NCBI GenBank assembly: GCA_012512355.1
Contig: JAAZEI010000158.1
Location: 1 to 21,017 of the forward strand
Reading direction: 5' to 3'
Source: Clostridiales bacterium
Lineage (GTDB): Bacteria; Bacillota; Clostridia; Christensenellales; Aristaeellaceae
Length of the DNA: 21,017 nt
In this document: in pieces, positions 8,043 to 15,720 of the stretch
Layout: every line of letters starts with the position of its first letter
How positions within the stretch are numbered: the stretch's first letter is position 1
Translations under genes and position numbers: made by a program
Notes under the pieces: generated by a model
What the model was told of the DNA's origin: nothing
What the model saw: only the letters and a program-made list of their open reading frames with translations
Databases searched by the model: none

Positions 8043-9440
8043 ATGCTAGAATTGCAGCAGGTTGACCAAGAACAGACCAAATCTATTTTTGCATCTATAA
8101 AAGTTGTAGGGTGCGGTGGCGGCGGCACAAACGCTGTTAACCGCATGATAGAAGCAAAGTTAAATGGTGTTGATTTTATCGCAATCAACACTGATAGTCA
8201 GGCTTTAACCACTTCCAATGCTGATATTACCATGCAAATAGGAGAAAAACTAACCAAAGGACTCGGAGCTGGTGCAGTGCCAGAAATTGGAAAACGAGCT
8301 GCCGAAGAAAGTCGTGAAGAACTCGCGAAACTCTTAAAAGGCGCTGATCTGGTTTTTGTAACAGCCGGAATGGGCGGCGGTACCGGCACAGGCGCTGCAC
8401 CTGTTGTTGCTGATATCGCCAGAGAATTAGGCTGTCTGACAATTGCGGTTGTTACCAAGCCTTTTCAGTTTGAAGGCAAGCAGCGTATGCGCAATGCGGA
8501 AATCGGCATTAATGAGCTGAAACAATACGTAGATACTCTGGTTGTTATCCCAAATGATCGTTTATTGCAAGTTGTCAGCAAAGGCACTTCAATGCTTGAA
8601 GCCTTTCGTGTCGCAGATGACGTGCTTCGCCAAGGCATTCAGGGTATCTCCGATTTGATTGCTTTACCAGCTACCATCAATCTGGACTTTGCAGACGTAA
8701 AAACTGTGATGGAATCCGGTGGGATGGCACACATAGGCATTGGCAGCGCAAAGGGTGAGAATAAGATGATTCAAGCCGCTAAGAATGCCATCGCCAGTCC
8801 CTTGCTAGAAACCAAAATCGATGGAGCGCGTGCTGTCCTCATTAATATTACAGGCAGTGAAGATATGCCTATCCTTGATATTAACGAAGCTGCCCGGCTA
8901 ATCCAGGAGGCTGCCGACAGCGAAGCGAATATCATCTTCGGTGCAGGTGTGGATAACAGCCTTAAGGATGAAGTGCGAATCACTGTCATTGCAACAGGAT
9001 TTGAAAAAACTGCTTTTCCAAGCAGAGAACCAAAGAAAAAATCAACAAAACCTTCTTCTATTCCTTACGGTGCAGCTAGTGCGGCCTATAACCCTTATGA
9101 GAATCGCAGTCATGCTGAAATACCAGTAGAAACCAATTCTCCGGGTTTTGAAGCGCCGCAAGTGCCGTCTATGTATGATCAGCAGGATGCAACAGGCTTT
9201 TTCCCAACACCCGGCCGTCCGGCGCCGGCATCTCCGATGGGTGCCCCACAGCCATACAGCCCTGCATATCAGCAGCAAGGATATGGACCTGGTTATACCC
9301 CGCCAAACCAACAGCCTTATGTTCAGCCTGCATCTAATCCTTACCAGGCACCTTTGCAGCAGCAACAGCAGCAGACTCCTCCCGCTGTTGAAAAGGACGA
9401 TTTAGGCGTACCTGCCTATCTGAGAAGAGTAAAAAAATAA
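8043..9440 (+). CDS. ftsZ: Cell division GTPase FtsZ
   Basis: A tubulin-like GTPase that forms the Z-ring. GGGGTNAV (25-32) and the T-loop [10 protein letters not shown] (111-120) bind [13 protein letters not shown], further along, is also typical. The globular core ends near residue 320. A 120-residue linker rich in Pro, Gln and Tyr follows, with a run of six Gln encoded by CAG/CAA repeats near 9355-9374, and then the conserved terminal peptide [14 protein letters not shown] that binds FtsA and other partners. The 465-residue length is above the usual 370-410 because of the linker. A clear GAGGAGG lies 7 bases before the ATG. The riboswitch of the gcv operon begins only about 17 bases after the stop. 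Confidence 0.98.
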   Translation: MLELQQVDQEQTKSIFASIKVVGCGGGGTNAVNRMIEAKLNGVDFIAINTDSQALTTSNADITMQIGEKLTKGLGAGAVPEIGKRAAEESREELAKLLKGADLVFVTAGMGGGTGTGAAPVVADIARELGCLTIAVVTKPFQFEGKQRMRNAEIGINELKQYVDTLVVIPNDRLLQVVSKGTSMLEAFRVADDVLRQGIQGISDLIALPATINLDFADVKTVMESGGMAHIGIGSAKGENKMIQAAKNAIASPLLETKIDGARAVLINITGSEDMPILDINEAARLIQEAADSEANIIFGAGVDNSLKDEVRITVIATGFEKTAFPSREPKKKSTKPSSIPYGAASAAYNPYENRSHAEIPVETNSPGFEAPQVPSMYDQQDATGFFPTPGRPAPASPMGAPQPYSPAYQQQGYGPGYTPPNQQPYVQPASNPYQAPLQQQQQQTPPAVEKDDLGVPAYLRRVKK

Positions 9441-9456
9441 TACAGAATCGGTTGAT

Positions 9457-9623
9457 CGATCCGGGAGAGACTGAAGGCTGACAATGTTTGCTCTCAGCGC
9501 CGAAGGGGACTGCAAAAACTCTCAGGCTAAAAGACCGGATTGGGACGAAACTCTGGAAAGCAGCGATGCACCGAAGAAGCAACTCTGCCATGGCAGAGGA
9601 ATCTTTAAGGTTTTACAACAGAG
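9457..9623 (+). promoter_or_regulatory. Tandem glycine riboswitch
   Basis: Two glycine aptamers stand in series before gcvT. Aptamer 1 (9457-9542) is closed by ATCCGG (9459-9464) with CCGGAT (9535-9540) and contains the family core GCGCCGAAGG followed by CTCTCAGGC and AAAAGAC. Aptamer 2 (9551-9623) is closed by CTCTG with CAGAG (9619-9623) and contains GCACCGAAG, a perfect CTCTGCCATGGCAGAG hairpin and a degenerate second core. Binding of glycine in this class normally switches on glycine cleavage genes, which fits the operon behind it. No convincing separate promoter is visible between ftsZ and the riboswitch. Confidence 0.92.
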
Positions 9624-9654
9624 GCACGCAACTATGTTTGCGTGCTATTTTATT
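9624..9654 (+). terminator. Terminator-like hairpin of the glycine riboswitch expression platform
   Basis: GCACGCAA (9624-9631) pairs perfectly with TTGCGTGC (9638-9645) around a 6-nt loop, and TATTTTATT follows. It begins at the base after the closing helix of aptamer 2, so the two helices would abut; the ligand state may decide whether this hairpin forms. The gcvT ribosome binding site AAGGAGG (9655-9661) comes directly after it. Confidence 0.75.
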
Positions 9655-9668
9655 AAGGAGGATGGAAT

Positions 9669-10757
9669 ATGGAACAAAAAACCCCACTATATGACCTGCA
9701 TCTGAGACTCAGCGGAAAAATGGTTCCTTTTGCCGGGTATTTATTACCTGTTCAATATGCAACTGGTGTCATTGCGGAGCACAATGCGGTAAGAACTGCA
9801 TGCGGACTGTTTGATGTATCCCATATGGGAGAAATACTGTTTAGCGGAAAAGATGCCTTGAATGCATTACAAGAATTGTTGTGCAATGATATGTCCGCAA
9901 TGGATATCGGACGAGTTCGTTACAGCCCGATTTGCAACGAACAAGGAGGTGTGGTTGATGACCTGGTTTGCTGCAGGATGGATGAAAACCGTTATTTGCT
10001 CGTTGTCAATGCAGCCAACAAGGACAAAGACTTTGCTTGGTTTAAGAATTATGCCAGAGGCGATGTAAAGATAGAAGACATTTCAGATCAATATGCCCAG
10101 CTTGCTTTACAAGGGCCAAAGGCGACGGACGTTCTATCCAAACTTATTGATGTTCAAAAACTTCCTGTAAAATACTATACATTTATTGACGGTCTAAAGA
10201 TCGCAGGCGTTGATTGCCTGGTGTCGCGCACCGGCTATACAGGTGAACTCGGATACGAACTATATTGTCAACCCCAAAAAGCCTTGCAGTTAGCAGAAGC
10301 ACTGCTCCAAGCAGGAAAAGAATTCGGTTTGATTCCGTGTGGACTTGGAGCTCGCGATACACTCAGACTTGAAGCTGGTATGCCGCTTTATGGTCATGAG
10401 ATGTCGGACGCGATTACTCCATATGAAGCAGGACTGGGTTTGTTTGTCAAAATGGAGAAGCCATACTTCATCGGGAAAGAGGCTCTGCTTACAAAAAATC
10501 CACCTGCGCGCATTCGAATAGGACTTGAATTGATAGATAGAGGCATCGCTAGAGAACACAATGATATCTATAAAGATGAGCTGTTAATTGGTGAAACAAC
10601 CAGTGGTACCATGGCGCCTTATCTGAGTAAAGCCATTGCGATGGCCATGGTTCAAAAAAAATATGCTGTCTTAGGCGATGTCGTGGATATTGATGTTCGT
10701 GGCAAAAAATTAAAAGCTAAAATTGTGGAATTGCCTTTCTATAAACGCGCTAAATAA
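9669..10757 (+). CDS. gcvT: Aminomethyltransferase GcvT (glycine cleavage T-protein)
   Basis: It takes the aminomethyl group from lipoylated GcvH, passes the methylene carbon to tetrahydrofolate and releases ammonia. The 362-residue length is standard. The N-terminus has GKMVPFAGYLLPVQY and FDVSHMGEI, the region that contacts folate; LGARDTLRLEAGMPLYGHE near residue 230 and the C-terminal beta-barrel domain (FIGKEALL) are characteristic. AAGGAGG ends 7 bases before the ATG. It is the first gene of the gcvT-H-PA-PB operon, directly behind the riboswitch. Confidence 0.96.
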   Translation: MEQKTPLYDLHLRLSGKMVPFAGYLLPVQYATGVIAEHNAVRTACGLFDVSHMGEILFSGKDALNALQELLCNDMSAMDIGRVRYSPICNEQGGVVDDLVCCRMDENRYLLVVNAANKDKDFAWFKNYARGDVKIEDISDQYAQLALQGPKATDVLSKLIDVQKLPVKYYTFIDGLKIAGVDCLVSRTGYTGELGYELYCQPQKALQLAEALLQAGKEFGLIPCGLGARDTLRLEAGMPLYGHEMSDAITPYEAGLGLFVKMEKPYFIGKEALLTKNPPARIRIGLELIDRGIAREHNDIYKDELLIGETTSGTMAPYLSKAIAMAMVQKKYAVLGDVVDIDVRGKKLKAKIVELPFYKRAK

Positions 10758-10796
10758 AAACCGAATTAGGATTATAAAAATTAGGAGGATACATGG

Positions 10797-11171
10797 ATGA
10801 GCTTTCCAAAGGAATTACGCTATACTAAAACACACGAATGGGTAAAATCACAGGATGATTCTGTCACAATTGGATTGACCGATTTTGCGCAAAAGGAATT
10901 AGGCGATATTGTTTTTATCGATATCCCTGAAGTTGGTGATCAGGTGACCGCTGGCGTATCTTTCGCTGACGTTGAATCTGTCAAAGCAGTCAGCGAAGTG
11001 ATCAGTCCTGTCAGCGGTATTGTTACAGAGGTCAACGAGGATTTGGTTGATGCCCCTGAGACCATCAACGAAAAACCATACGAGGCCTGGATTATTAAAG
11101 TGAATGAATTAGGGGATATGGAAGAACTTATCAGCGCGCAGGAATACGAACAGTTAACCAAGGAGGGCTAA
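10797..11171 (+). CDS. gcvH: Glycine cleavage system H protein
   Basis: The lipoyl carrier that shuttles the aminomethyl and hydrogen intermediates between the P, T and L proteins. The 124-residue protein has the usual start KELRYTKTHEWV and the lipoylation segment ADVESVKAVSEV with the modified lysine at 63. The C-terminal PYEAWIIKV strand also fits. An overlapping out-of-frame ATG at 10793 shares the AGGAGG site, but only the frame from 10797 is GcvH. It lies 39 bases after gcvT and 2 bases before gcvPA. Confidence 0.97.
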   Translation: MSFPKELRYTKTHEWVKSQDDSVTIGLTDFAQKELGDIVFIDIPEVGDQVTAGVSFADVESVKAVSEVISPVSGIVTEVNEDLVDAPETINEKPYEAWIIKVNELGDMEELISAQEYEQLTKEG

Positions 11172-11173
11172 GC

Positions 11174-12493
11174 ATGGGCGGATATCTCCCTTCAACACAA
11201 AATGAACGCAATGATATGCTCAAATCAATCGGTTATAAAGACATTAATGATCTGTATAAGGATGTTCCCTCACAAGTTCTTTTGAAAACTGATTTAAGCA
11301 TTCCAAAAGGTCTTTCCGAAATGGATGTACGCAGCAAGCTAGATGGTATTGCAGCAAAAAACATCGCATTCCCTGTTGTCATGCGGGGAGCGGGTGCATA
11401 CGACCATTATATCCCTGCTATTGTTGGAAGCGTTACATCAAAAGAAGAATTCAGCACAACTTATACCCCCTATCAGGCTGAATTAAGCCAGGGTGTATTG
11501 CAGAGTATCTTTGAATTTCAGACCATGATTTGTGAATTAACCGGCATGGATGTCAGTAATGCTTCCATGTACGACGGGTCTTCTTCTGCAGCAGAAGCTG
11601 CCATGATGTGCCTTGACCGCAGACGTCAGCAGGTATTGGTCTCGCAGGCAGCCCACCCTGAAACCATTGAAACAATACGTACTTACTGCTGGGGACGAAA
11701 TGTACCTTTCAATACCATCCCAGTAAAGAATGGCCTGACCGATGTTGAAGCCCTGAAATCCATGATAAATAATAAAACAGCTTGTGTTTTCATTCAGCAG
11801 CCAAATTTTCTGGGTCAAATTGAGCAGGCAGATCTGCTTAATAAAGTAACACACGAAGCTGGTGCAAAAGCTATCATGGGCGTTTATCCGACATCCCTTG
11901 GGATGCTTAAGACGCCAGCGGAATATGACGCGGACATTGTCACAGGTGAAGGTCAGCCGCTGGGATTGGCTTTGAATTACGGAGGACCCTATCTTGGTTT
12001 CATGGCTTGCAAAAAAGAGCTAACTCGTTCACTTCCCGGCCGCATTGTTGGGGAAACAAAAGATAACAAAGGAAATCGTGCTTTTGTTTTGACTCTGCAA
12101 GCAAGAGAACAGCATATCAGACGTGAAAAAGCTAGCAGCAATGTTTGCTCCAATCAAGCGCTGTGCGCCATGATGGCGGCTGTCTATATGGCCGCCATGG
12201 GACCTGAAGGTATTGAGCAGGCCGCTGCGTTAAGCTTTCATAAAGCGCATTACTTTGCACAGGAACTCACTAAGATAGAGGGTTTTAGTCTGATATATGA
12301 TGGAGAGTATTTCAATGAATTTATTACAAGCTGTCCCATTGATGCTAAACAGCTTGAAAGAGCCTTAATGGAAAAGGGAATACTGAGCGGTTTGGTTCTT
12401 GACAATACTATGCTTTGGTGCGTAACAGAAAAATTGAGCAAAGAAACATTGGATGATGTGGTCAAAACGATCAGGGAGGTGTGTTTAATATGA
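11174..12493 (+). CDS. gcvPA: Glycine dehydrogenase (decarboxylating) subunit 1
   Basis: The N-terminal half of P-protein, which together with GcvPB decarboxylates glycine and loads the lipoyl arm of GcvH. In Bacillota the P-protein is split into two genes, as here. The 439 residues begin with the usual YLPSTQNERNDML and include MYDGSSSAAEAAMM and the G-P-Y-L-GFMACK segment of the aminotransferase-like fold; the PLP lysine itself lies in the other subunit. The AAGGAGG of this gene sits in the last codons of gcvH. The stop TGA overlaps the gcvPB start as ATGA, so both subunits should be made in equal amounts. Confidence 0.96.
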   Translation: MGGYLPSTQNERNDMLKSIGYKDINDLYKDVPSQVLLKTDLSIPKGLSEMDVRSKLDGIAAKNIAFPVVMRGAGAYDHYIPAIVGSVTSKEEFSTTYTPYQAELSQGVLQSIFEFQTMICELTGMDVSNASMYDGSSSAAEAAMMCLDRRRQQVLVSQAAHPETIETIRTYCWGRNVPFNTIPVKNGLTDVEALKSMINNKTACVFIQQPNFLGQIEQADLLNKVTHEAGAKAIMGVYPTSLGMLKTPAEYDADIVTGEGQPLGLALNYGGPYLGFMACKKELTRSLPGRIVGETKDNKGNRAFVLTLQAREQHIRREKASSNVCSNQALCAMMAAVYMAAMGPEGIEQAAALSFHKAHYFAQELTKIEGFSLIYDGEYFNEFITSCPIDAKQLERALMEKGILSGLVLDNTMLWCVTEKLSKETLDDVVKTIREVCLI

Positions 12494-13905
12494 TGCTGAT
12501 TTTTGAAATATCAAAAAAAGGCAGAAAGTCAGATTACCTGCCTGCCTGCGATGTCCCTCTTTCTGCACTTCCACAAGCATCAAAGCTACGAAAAGATCCG
12601 CCAAAACTGCCTGAGCTTAGCGAGATAGAGCTAACAAGGCACTATACAAGACTTGCAAAACAAGCTTTTGGGGTCAACAGTGGATTCTATCCACTGGGCT
12701 CTTGCACCATGAAATATAATCCGAGAGTGAATGAAGTAACCGCTTCTAATCCTAACTTTATGGGCATACATCCACTCCAGCCTCTGGAATCTGCCAAAGG
12801 CTGCCGCGAAGTATTGGATTTGGCCGAATCCTTGTTGTGCGAAGTTACAGGCATGAATGCCATGAGCTTTCAGCCGGCTGCCGGTGCTCACGGAGAGTAT
12901 ACAGGCTTGCTTCTGATAAAAAAGTATCACGAGCTGCGAGGGGATCACTTACGTACAAAAATAATCATCCCTGACTCTGCTCATGGAACCAACCCTGCGA
13001 GCGCTGCAATGGTAGGCTACAGTGTGGTCAATATACCATCTGATGCAAACGGCTGTGTCGACATGGACGCTTTGAAAAAAGCTTGCACAGATGAAATTGC
13101 AGGACTCATGCTGACCAATCCCAATACCCTGGGATTGTTTGATCCCAATATTCTTGAAATAACGCAGCTTGTTCACGCTTGCGGTGGCCTTAACTATTAT
13201 GATGGCGCGAATCTAAACGCTATCATGGGTAAATCCAGGCCGGGTGATATGGGTTTTGACGTTGTTCATCTGAACTTACACAAGACATTCTCCACCCCCC
13301 ATGGCGGCGGAGGTCCAGGATCCGGTCCTGTAGGATGTAAGAATATACTAAAGTCATATTTGCCCGATTCAATCATGATTGAGGGAAGAAAGCCTGAGAG
13401 TATTGGCCAGGTTCGCTCCTTCTATGGCAATTTTGGCATTGTTGTTCGCGCCCTGACTTATATATTGAGCCTTGGTTCAGATGGTCTAAAAGCTGCCAGT
13501 GAAACGGCGGTTTTGAACGCCAATTACCTGATGCACCAAGTAAAAGAGTACTTCCCTGTAGCATATGATCATGTTTGTATGCATGAGTTTGTTTTGACGC
13601 TTGAAAAAACCAAGCATGACAAGAACATTTCTGCTCTTGACGTGGCAAAAGGGCTGATAGACTATGGTATGCATCCGCCTACCATGTACTTTCCACTGAT
13701 TGTCCATGAAGCTCTTATGCTTGAACCGACAGAAACCGAGAGCAGAGAGAGCCTTGACCAGGCAGCGATGGCATTTAAGGCGATTAAAGAAAAAATAGAC
13801 ATGGATCCTGACGCTTTGCACGCTGCACCCCTAAGTACCCCGATTGGTCGTCCGGACGAAGTGAATGCCGCCCGTAATCCTATCCTGCGCTATACATCAA
13901 AGTAA
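12490..13905 (+). CDS. gcvPB: Glycine dehydrogenase (decarboxylating) subunit 2
   Basis: The PLP-bearing half of P-protein. The Schiff-base lysine is in LHKTFSTPHGGGGPGSG (Lys265 counted from 12490), the glycine-rich loop of this family; PLGSCTMKYNPR near residue 70 and DSAHGTNPASA near 160 are also characteristic. I choose ATG 12490, which overlaps the gcvPA stop as ATGA and has GGGAGGTG about 8 bases upstream; the in-frame GTG at 12481 lies inside that ribosome binding site. The resulting 471 residues are slightly shorter than many homologues. It is the last gene of the operon; the lipoamide dehydrogenase (L-protein) gene is not in the window. Confidence 0.96.
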   Translation: MMLIFEISKKGRKSDYLPACDVPLSALPQASKLRKDPPKLPELSEIELTRHYTRLAKQAFGVNSGFYPLGSCTMKYNPRVNEVTASNPNFMGIHPLQPLESAKGCREVLDLAESLLCEVTGMNAMSFQPAAGAHGEYTGLLLIKKYHELRGDHLRTKIIIPDSAHGTNPASAAMVGYSVVNIPSDANGCVDMDALKKACTDEIAGLMLTNPNTLGLFDPNILEITQLVHACGGLNYYDGANLNAIMGKSRPGDMGFDVVHLNLHKTFSTPHGGGGPGSGPVGCKNILKSYLPDSIMIEGRKPESIGQVRSFYGNFGIVVRALTYILSLGSDGLKAASETAVLNANYLMHQVKEYFPVAYDHVCMHEFVLTLEKTKHDKNISALDVAKGLIDYGMHPPTMYFPLIVHEALMLEPTETESRESLDQAAMAFKAIKEKIDMDPDALHAAPLSTPIGRPDEVNAARNPILRYTSK

Positions 13906-13920
13906 ATACATAAAGTAAAT

Positions 13921-13960
13921 AAAGTGACGGCTGATTCAAAGGAGAATCGGTCGTCACTTT
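13921..13960. terminator. Long hairpin terminator shared by gcvPB and pgi
   Basis: The arms 13921-13937 and 13944-13960 pair over 17 positions with two G-U wobbles (for a + strand transcript) around a 6-base loop. It stands between two convergent genes. Read on the - strand it is followed by a T-rich stretch (TTTATTTACTTTATG), so termination of pgi should be the more efficient; on the + strand only the three T of the stem end follow. Confidence 0.85.
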
Positions 13961-13982
13961 ATAACAACGAATTTCTTGATTT

Positions 13983-15416
13983 TTAAAGTATGTATTGTTC
14001 CTTTTCTGACGGAGAATCGGTCATCTCGTCTTGCTTTTTCTGATATTTTTCAGCTGTATTGCCAAGAACCGCATAAGATGCAATCTTAGACTCCTCAACA
14101 CCGGGTTGATTAAAGGCATCAATATCAAGCAGTTCGCCTGTATAGGCTGTTACGAGCTCGAAAAAGTATATAAGCTGGCCAATAGTGTGCGCATTGACAA
14201 CTGGCAATGTAATTGTCTGACTCATTCTGCCGGCACGGAGCAATGCATATTCGGTCCCGATTCTCTCTGCCTCGATAAGCTCATTATGGCTCTTGCCGCC
14301 CAGAAAAGCTACATCTTCAAATTCTTCACAGCCATGAGGAATAACGGTTTTAGAACGGAACTTTTCTACCTTCAGGAAAGTAATCACTTTGTCAAAAGGA
14401 CCTTCAGTATATAGTTGAAGCTGGCTGTGCTGGTCTGTTACACCAAGTGCTTTGACAGGCGTCTGTCCCACATTGATCGGTACGCCTTTTCTGGTGATAT
14501 TCTTGCCAAGGCTTTCAGCCCAGAGTTGGCTGAACCAGTCCGCCATATATTTCAGGCTGTCCGCGTAGGGCATCATGACATGAATGTTGATTCCCATCTC
14601 TTGCATGAGCACAAATTGGACAACAGCTTCCAGCAGAGCGGGGTTCTTCCAAATATCGCTTGAACAGCACGTTTGATCCATGCAGCTTGCGCCGCCAAGC
14701 ATGCTACGGATATCAATTCCACAAACTGCAGCTGCAAGTAAACCCACCGGACTTAATTGGCTAAAACGTCCACCTACAGTTGAAGGTATATAGAACGTTT
14801 TAAACCCTTCTTTTTTAGCCAGCTTGATCAAATTACCTTTTTCTTTATCTGTTGTTGCAATGATGTGCTTTTGCCAGCCCTTACCAATTTCTTTTTTAAG
14901 AGCTTCGCTGACAATCAGATATTGGCTCATGGTTTCCGCCGTTGCACCCGATTTTGTAATAATATTAAAACAAGTCGTTCTTAGATCAATAACATCAAGA
15001 AGCGCCTGCATACGCTCAGGATCTACATTATCTTCCACATAAAAGCGCGGACTCTTCCTTTTTTCATCACTGAGTTCATTAAAATGCAAGTGGTTTAATG
15101 CTTGGTGAACAGCGATAGGGCCAAGAGCGCTGCCGCCGATGCCAAGCAAAACAAAAGTTTTGAAGTCCTTTCTTATACTATCAGCTGTTAATAAAATGTC
15201 TTCTACAACATCATCCTGATTAATATGAAGCTGCATCCAGCCCAGCCAGCCGCTTCCTCGATTGGCTTGTATATTCTCAAATGCTTTGACTGCAGCATCA
15301 CTGTGTTTATCGATTTGTGAACGATTTAGGCCATGTTTTTCGCCTAGCATATCACTCATTAAATGGTTAATATCCAGCTCTATGATAGGAGCAGGGCAGG
15401 TTTCACAATTTCTCAT
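13983..15416 (-). CDS. pgi: Glucose-6-phosphate isomerase
   Basis: It interconverts glucose 6-phosphate and fructose 6-phosphate in the cytoplasm. The 477 residues contain GIGGSALGP, KSGATAET and the late AHTIGQLIYFFE and AFNQPGVEESK segments, all typical of the family and arranged in the usual order. Length fits the shorter bacterial type (about 450) rather than the 550-residue enterobacterial type. AGAGGAGG stands before the ATG at 15416, and a strong promoter lies just upstream. It is a single-gene unit, convergent with gcv and divergent from the T-box-hisS unit. The last residues are polar and look like a non-conserved tail. Confidence 0.95.
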   Translation of the reverse strand: MRNCETCPAPIIELDINHLMSDMLGEKHGLNRSQIDKHSDAAVKAFENIQANRGSGWLGWMQLHINQDDVVEDILLTADSIRKDFKTFVLLGIGGSALGPIAVHQALNHLHFNELSDEKRKSPRFYVEDNVDPERMQALLDVIDLRTTCFNIITKSGATAETMSQYLIVSEALKKEIGKGWQKHIIATTDKEKGNLIKLAKKEGFKTFYIPSTVGGRFSQLSPVGLLAAAVCGIDIRSMLGGASCMDQTCCSSDIWKNPALLEAVVQFVLMQEMGINIHVMMPYADSLKYMADWFSQLWAESLGKNITRKGVPINVGQTPVKALGVTDQHSQLQLYTEGPFDKVITFLKVEKFRSKTVIPHGCEEFEDVAFLGGKSHNELIEAERIGTEYALLRAGRMSQTITLPVVNAHTIGQLIYFFELVTAYTGELLDIDAFNQPGVEESKIASYAVLGNTAEKYQKKQDEMTDSPSEKEQYIL

Positions 15417-15440
15417 TTTATAGCCTCCTCTTTACGCCTA

Positions 15441-15469
15441 ATTATAGCATAGTGCTGCTGCATTGACAA
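15441..15469 (-). promoter_or_regulatory. Sigma-A-type promoter of pgi
   Basis: On the - strand, TTGTCA (15469-15464) and a perfect TATAAT (15446-15441) are 17 bp apart. The predicted start is near 15434, giving a leader of about 20 bases with the ribosome binding site. The -35 box overlaps the -35 box of the opposite promoter at 15463-15468. Confidence 0.8.
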
Positions 15470-15492
15470 AGCAGACTGCTTGCTTTTATAAT
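15463..15492 (+). promoter_or_regulatory. Sigma-A-type promoter of the T-box-hisS-aspS unit
   Basis: TTGACA (15463-15468) and TATAAT (15487-15492) are both perfect consensus hexamers, with an 18-bp spacer. The transcript should start near 15499, just before the T-box leader. Perfect hexamers suggest strong constant initiation, with control left to the T-box. Confidence 0.85.
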
Positions 15493-15499
15493 ATAAAAA

Positions 15500-15709
15500 T
15501 AGCTAAGATGGGAAGAAGCTGTAGGACATGTCCAAAGAGAAGGGAACCTTGGCTGTAAGTTCCCCGGCATTTAAGCAGACGGACAACCCTGAGCTACTGA
15601 TGAGAATCAGCGCGCCTGCGTTACCGGGCATTAAGCGGCACATTTGTGCAAGCTGGGTGGCACCGCGAAGAGATTCGTCCCATGCATTTGTATGCATGGG
15701 TTATTTTAT
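15500..15709 (+). promoter_or_regulatory. T-box leader of hisS-aspS, probable tRNA-Asp sensor
   Basis: The core TGGGTGGCACCGCG (15654-15667) matches the conserved T-box sequence. Stem I is visible upstream: an AGAGA motif, then a hairpin closed by GGGAAC (15542-15547) with GTTCCC (15559-15564) holding GGCTGTAAG in its loop, then the 3' side with the triplet GAC (15582-15584) before ACCCTGAGC, the place of the specifier codon. GAC reads Asp. UGGC (15658-15661) would pair with an acceptor end GCCA, expected for tRNA-Asp (discriminator G) and not for tRNA-His (discriminator C). The antiterminator strand near 15676-15681 shares CCC with the terminator, so the two exclude each other. Uncharged tRNA would allow readthrough into both synthetase genes. 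Confidence 0.88.
15679..15709 (+). terminator. T-box-controlled terminator before hisS
   Basis: CCCATGCAT (15679-15687) pairs perfectly with ATGCATGGG (15692-15700) around a four-base loop, followed by TTATTTTAT. The first three C also belong to the antiterminator, which makes it conditional. The hisS ribosome binding site AGGGAGG follows directly. Confidence 0.88.
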
Positions 15710-15720
15710 AGGGAGGTTGT

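Noticed and set aside
9042..9365. Arg/Cys-rich open frame of 107 codons on the - strand
   Set aside because: Shadow of the repetitive Pro/Gln linker of ftsZ, which biases the opposite strand against stop codons.
9484..9705. Two overlapping + strand open frames of about 70 codons before gcvT
   Set aside because: They lie inside the conserved tandem glycine riboswitch and its terminator, and run into the start of gcvT in another frame.
12481..12489. GTG at 12481 as start of gcvPB
   Set aside because: It lies inside the ribosome binding site GGGAGGTG; ATG at 12490 has correct spacing and the classical ATGA overlap with gcvPA.
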